Shown one piece after another: positions 51,068 through 54,052 of a DNA stretch of 54,052 nt. A model generated the notes under the pieces. That model did not search any database and was not told the DNA's origin. It worked only from the letters and a program-made list of their open reading frames with translations. Position numbers and translations under genes: made by a program. The stretch comes from Syntrophaceae bacterium (lineage in GTDB: Bacteria; Desulfobacterota; Syntrophia; Syntrophales; Smithellaceae): contig WRPE01000031.1 of the NCBI GenBank assembly GCA_009773315.1, positions 1 to 54,052 of the forward strand. Reading direction: 5' to 3'. Position 1 is the first letter of the stretch. The number at the start of each line of letters is the position of its first letter.

Positions 51068-51508
51068 CTACGTCGTCGAAATGACCGACACGCGATGCGC
51101 TTTATGGACCGGCAGCTTGTTCATCCTCACCATCAAAATACCGTCGGCATAAGATGCAACCGCGGATTCACCGTCCACTTGCGCGGGCAGAGCAACATTT
51201 CTTTCGAAATAGCCGTGCGGAATTTCCGCCTGACAGTAGCGGGCGTTTTGCAAAAGCCGAATCGCCTTGCGAATGCCGGCGATTTTAATTTTTTCCCGGT
51301 CCACCTCGATATGTAATTCGTCTTTGTTCAGTCCCGCCATGTCCGCAAGCACGATGACCTCCTCGACCGATTCGTAGACATCAATGTTGGGACGCCAGAT
51401 ACATTCATAATTTTTGAAGGCCGGACGCACCAGATGAAAAATTTCATCCACCGCTTTTTGAAACTCATCTTCAAAATTGCCGCCGAAATTAATTTTTATG
51501 TAAGTCAT
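51068..51508 (-). CDS. Small heat-shock protein, Hsp20/alpha-crystallin family
   Basis: A 146-residue protein with an N-terminal arm and an alpha-crystallin domain: PNIDVYESVEEVIVLADMAG, HIEVDREKIKIAGIRK, CQAEIPHGYFERNVALPAQV and the IxI/V-like tail RVSVI. It holds unfolded proteins until refolding or degradation. The start at 51508 has GAGG upstream; a longer frame reaching 51703 would include the promoter and is rejected. It leads an operon with lon and has a near-consensus promoter. Confidence 0.88.
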   Translation of the reverse strand: MTYIKINFGGNFEDEFQKAVDEIFHLVRPAFKNYECIWRPNIDVYESVEEVIVLADMAGLNKDELHIEVDREKIKIAGIRKAIRLLQNARYCQAEIPHGYFERNVALPAQVDGESAVASYADGILMVRMNKLPVHKAHRVSVISTT

Positions 51509-51547
51509 TGCCGCCGCCTCTTGGATCAGTTTTTTAATATTTATAAA

Positions 51548-51576
51548 ATTATAGTGATTCGATGACGATTTGTAAA
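51548..51576 (-). promoter_or_regulatory. Sigma-70-type promoter of the hsp20-lon operon
   Basis: On the minus strand TTTACA (51576-51571) and TATAAT (51553-51548) with exactly 17 bases between them. The transcript would begin near 51540, about 30 bases before the Hsp20 start codon. No CIRCE element is visible. Confidence 0.7.
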
Positions 51577-51802
51577 GGCTGTCCTTCAACATCCCAACAT
51601 TATGAAGAAATCGTCCTCTTTCCCCAAAATAAAGAGAGAGGGTGTAATTATCCAGAAAAAATAGCTGGTTAAATGAATCATATTTTGCTATGGAAGACTC
51701 CACTTGGTTACAAAAATTAACGTAATGGACATCCCTTCAGTAAAGAATAGTTTTATTCTATCCGATACTACTTAATCTCGATGACCCATAAGAAAGAGAA
51801 AA

Positions 51803-53620
51803 ATGAAAAAAGATCATTTAAGAAATGTTGCTATTATTGCCCATGTTGACCATGGAAAAACCACCCTGCTCAACGCGATGCTCAAACAGACCGGCATTTT
51901 CCGCGTCAATCAGGCGGTGGAAGACCGCGTGATGGATTCGATGGCGCTGGAAAAGGAACGCGGCATAACGATTGCGGCAAAGAACACAGCGGTGGACTAT
52001 AACGGCGTGAAAATAAACATTGTCGATACACCCGGCCATGCCGATTTTGGCGGAGAAGTCGAACGCAGCCTCAATATGGTGGACGGCGCAATGCTGCTGG
52101 TTGATGCCAGCGAAGGCCCCCTGCCGCAGACCCGTTTTGTGTTAAAAAAGGCGCTTGCCCTGCATCTGCCGATTATTCTGGTCATCAATAAAATTGACCG
52201 CCCCGACGCCCGCATTGAGGAGGTTATTAATGAAACTTACGATCTCTTCATTGATCTGGGCGCCGAAGAGCATCAGATTGATTTCCCGATTTTATACACC
52301 AATTCCAAAATCGGCGTCAGCCACAAGAAACTGGGCGACGACAGCGCCGATCTTCAGCCGCTTCTGCAAGCCATTATTGATTCCATCCCGGCGCCTGTGG
52401 GCGATGATGATGGCAATACGCAATTCTTAGTCACTAACCTGGATTATGATTCTTATGTCGGCCAGATTGCCGTCGGCCGTCTGCAAAGCGGAACGCTGGA
52501 AATGAATAAGCCCTACAGCCTTTGCGCCAAGGAGAAAATTGTGAGCGGCGTGAAACTGTCCGCCCTTTATGAGTTTCATGGCTTGGCTAAAAAACCGATC
52601 ACCGTCGCGGAGTCGGGCGATATTCTCTCGTTGGCCGGTGTGGAAAATGTCACCATCGGCGATACGATTTCATCCCTGGAAAACCCGCAGCCCTTGCCGC
52701 GCTTGATCGTGGACGAGCCGACCGTGTCCATGGTGTTTTATGTCAATAACGGTCCCTTTGCCGGAACGGAAGGCAAATACCTGACATCACGTCATTTGCT
52801 GGAACGGCTGGAAAAAGAATCGCTGCGCAATGTGGCTGTCAAAATCAAAAAGCTGGATCGGACCGATGCCTTTGAAGTCTGCGGACGCGGTGAATTGCAG
52901 ATGGCGGTGCTCATTGAAACCATGCGCCGCGAAGGCTACGAGCTGATGGTGTCGAAACCCCAGGTCATCACCAAAATGCAGGACGGCAAAACCGTCGAGC
53001 CGGTGGAAAGATTGTTTCTGGATATCCCCGAAGATTTTGTGGGAAAGATTACCGAAAAGCTGTCCATTCGCAAAGGCCGGCTGGAAAGCCTGGTGAATAA
53101 AGGCAGTGGCCGGGTCAGCATGGAGTTTCTGATTCCCTCACGTGGCCTGATCGGCTTCCGCAGCCAGTTTCTGACCGATACCAAAGGCGGCGGCGTGATG
53201 AATTCTCTCCTGGAGGATTATGCGCCGTGGTTTGGTTCGATTCCCCAGCGCAGCACAGGCGTGCTGGTGGCCGACCGCTCCGGACGCGTGACCTCTTACG
53301 CCAGCTTCGCGATGGATGATCGCGGAGAAATGGTCGTGGAAGTCGGCACGAATGTTTACGAAGGCATGATCGTGGGTGAACGCAACCGCACCCAGGATAT
53401 TAATGTCAATATTGTCAAGGAAAAGAAACTGACCAACATGCGGGCGTCCACTTCGGATGCTACAATTATTTTGCGTCCGCCGCGTCTATTTTCGCTGGAT
53501 CAGGCCATCGAGTTTATCGCCGAAGATGAGTTGGTGGAAGTCACGCCGCAAAGCGTGCGTCTGCGCAAAATGGAACTCTCCGCCACCCGCCGTCAGATGA
53601 AAGCCCACAAGGATGAATAA
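51803..53620 (+). CDS. typA: Ribosome-associated translational GTPase TypA/BipA
   Basis: A 605-residue EF-G-like GTPase. The G motifs are [12 protein letters not shown] (G1), RGITI (G2), [14 protein letters not shown] (G3) and [10 protein letters not shown] (G4). Later domains include the EF-G-like III and V folds and the unique BipA C-terminal domain (for example [20 protein letters not shown] and TYASF-like [12 protein letters not shown]). It binds the ribosome and helps 50S assembly and stress adaptation. It is a single gene, divergent from hsp20. Confidence 0.95.
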   Translation: MKKDHLRNVAIIAHVDHGKTTLLNAMLKQTGIFRVNQAVEDRVMDSMALEKERGITIAAKNTAVDYNGVKINIVDTPGHADFGGEVERSLNMVDGAMLLVDASEGPLPQTRFVLKKALALHLPIILVINKIDRPDARIEEVINETYDLFIDLGAEEHQIDFPILYTNSKIGVSHKKLGDDSADLQPLLQAIIDSIPAPVGDDDGNTQFLVTNLDYDSYVGQIAVGRLQSGTLEMNKPYSLCAKEKIVSGVKLSALYEFHGLAKKPITVAESGDILSLAGVENVTIGDTISSLENPQPLPRLIVDEPTVSMVFYVNNGPFAGTEGKYLTSRHLLERLEKESLRNVAVKIKKLDRTDAFEVCGRGELQMAVLIETMRREGYELMVSKPQVITKMQDGKTVEPVERLFLDIPEDFVGKITEKLSIRKGRLESLVNKGSGRVSMEFLIPSRGLIGFRSQFLTDTKGGGVMNSLLEDYAPWFGSIPQRSTGVLVADRSGRVTSYASFAMDDRGEMVVEVGTNVYEGMIVGERNRTQDINVNIVKEKKLTNMRASTSDATIILRPPRLFSLDQAIEFIAEDELVEVTPQSVRLRKMELSATRRQMKAHKDE

Positions 53621-53633
53621 TCAACTAAACAGA

Positions 53634-53659
53634 ATTTGACTATTAAAAAACAGTCAAAT
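53634..53659 (+). terminator. Stem-loop after typA
   Basis: ATTTGACT (53634-53641) pairs with AGTCAAAT (53652-53659) around an A-rich loop. There is no clear T run, so its role as a terminator is uncertain. Confidence 0.4.
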
Positions 53660-53735
53660 GAATTCCGGCGCTTTTAACGCCTTCACCTATGAGTCCTTTG
53701 CGCCATGTCGGAATAACAAAACGGTTTAATGAACG

Positions 53736-53924
53736 TCATTGCCCCAACCCGATGAGATTCAACATGCCTATTTCTTCCCTGCATTGCGGGCAAAGATCGT
53801 GACCGTTTTCCGCACCAGTGGTTTCCAAAAAGATGTCAGAAAGTTCCTCTGCTGGACTTCGATATAAATTTTCGTCTTCAGTAAACTCCTGAAAACACCT
53901 CTTATATATTTTCATGATTCCCAT
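53736..53924 (-). CDS. Small protein of unknown function with a CPxC motif
   Basis: A 62-residue frame starting at 53924 (or at MKIYKR, 53915). It has an acidic middle (EFTEDENLYRSPAEELSDIF) and a single cysteine pair LCPQCREE near the C-terminus, which could bind metal with a partner. I recognise no family. Its neighbours are typA (convergent) and a transposase end, and it could be a leftover of a larger gene. Confidence 0.35.
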   Translation of the reverse strand: MGIMKIYKRCFQEFTEDENLYRSPAEELSDIFLETTGAENGHDLCPQCREEIGMLNLIGLGQ

Positions 53925-53953
53925 AATAGCCTGTACGGATCTAATATCATTTC

Positions 53954-54052
53954 CTAGTGTAGTGCGTCTAACGCTTCTTTACATTTGTTGATCTTTCCTA
54001 ATATTTTCTCCACCGAAGCACTCCAAACAAACACTTGAGGATTTTGGTTGTG
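53954..54052 (-). CDS. IS630-family transposase, C-terminal fragment (runs off the window)
   Basis: The last 32 codons plus stop, from the window edge. The text HNQNPQVFVWSASVEKILGK then INKCKEALDALH matches the typical end of IS630-type DDE transposases (family form HNxDPKPFVWTxxxExIL). Only this end is inside the window, so whether the element is complete and where its terminal repeats are cannot be seen. Confidence 0.75.
   Translation of the reverse strand, partial: HNQNPQVFVWSASVEKILGKINKCKEALDALH

Noticed and set aside
51509-51703. 65-residue N-terminal extension of Hsp20
   Set aside because: It spans the promoter (TTTACA-17-TATAAT) and lacks alpha-crystallin homology.

Overview
The window looks like chromosomal DNA of an anaerobic, acyl-CoA-metabolising bacterium of the Syntrophus/Smithella type (order Syntrophales, Desulfobacterota, formerly Deltaproteobacteria). 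The evidence is a class I benzoyl-CoA-reductase-like / 2-hydroxyacyl-CoA dehydratase gene set with two ATPase activators, many acyl-CoA enzymes (AMP-ligase, ADP-forming CoA ligase, thiolase, acyl-CoA dehydrogenase, HMG-CoA-lyase-like protein), a relic of glutaconyl-CoA decarboxylase, sigma-54 control, and no oxygen-respiration genes apart from a type II NADH dehydrogenase. The lineage is inferred; no rRNA or other marker gene is present.

Layout. 1-5.9 kb: end of an AMP-ligase, a phosphatase, a nitronate monooxygenase-like protein, a WbuC-like cupin, an ABM protein, a KAS III-like enzyme, a TetR regulator and a small membrane protein. 6.2-15.3 kb: an FAD reductase plus a TrpF-like barrel (minus strand), diverging from the reductase subunits, two activators, an MFS carrier and an M20 peptidase. 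15.3-18.2 kb: a two-gene NotI-type restriction-modification system. 18.4-22.8 kb: a four-gene MacB-like ABC efflux system. 23-31.3 kb: an HMG-CoA-lyase-like gene and a sigma-54 activator, diverging from a carboxyltransferase, malic enzyme, thiolase and acyl-CoA dehydrogenase run that ends in a gcdA relic. 31.4-34 kb: a truncated CoA-transferase/GNAT gene and a permease. 34.2-39.3 kb: a Wzz-like and a frameshifted SLBB export protein, then ubiE. 39.4-44.8 kb: a CHASE2 adenylate cyclase, an M48 protease, an SH3 protein, an NrdD-like zinc ribbon and an HD hydrolase. 44.9-54 kb: ADP-forming CoA ligase, NDH-2, Lon, Hsp20, TypA/BipA, a small unknown gene and the end of an IS630-type transposase.

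The most unusual feature is a family of short interspersed palindromic elements. They have outer arms such as GTAGGGAACGGTC/GACCGTTCCCTAC around an inner core hairpin GCCACC-TTCA-GGTGG. Copies lie at about 2.9, 10.8, 11.75, 13.9, 18.4, 31.0 and 47.7 kb. One lies in frame inside the NDH-2 gene and adds about 23 residues, as Rickettsia palindromic elements do. Another sits exactly at the broken 5' edge of the glutaconyl-CoA decarboxylase relic, which suggests these elements take part in rearrangement. Other inverted-repeat blocks of different sequence lie at gene ends at about 5.4, 21.5, 31.3 and 39.3 kb. Also notable are a 24-bp coding repeat array with a 13-bp duplication that splits the SLBB export gene, and a NotI-like endonuclease translationally coupled to a DUF1156-like methylase.
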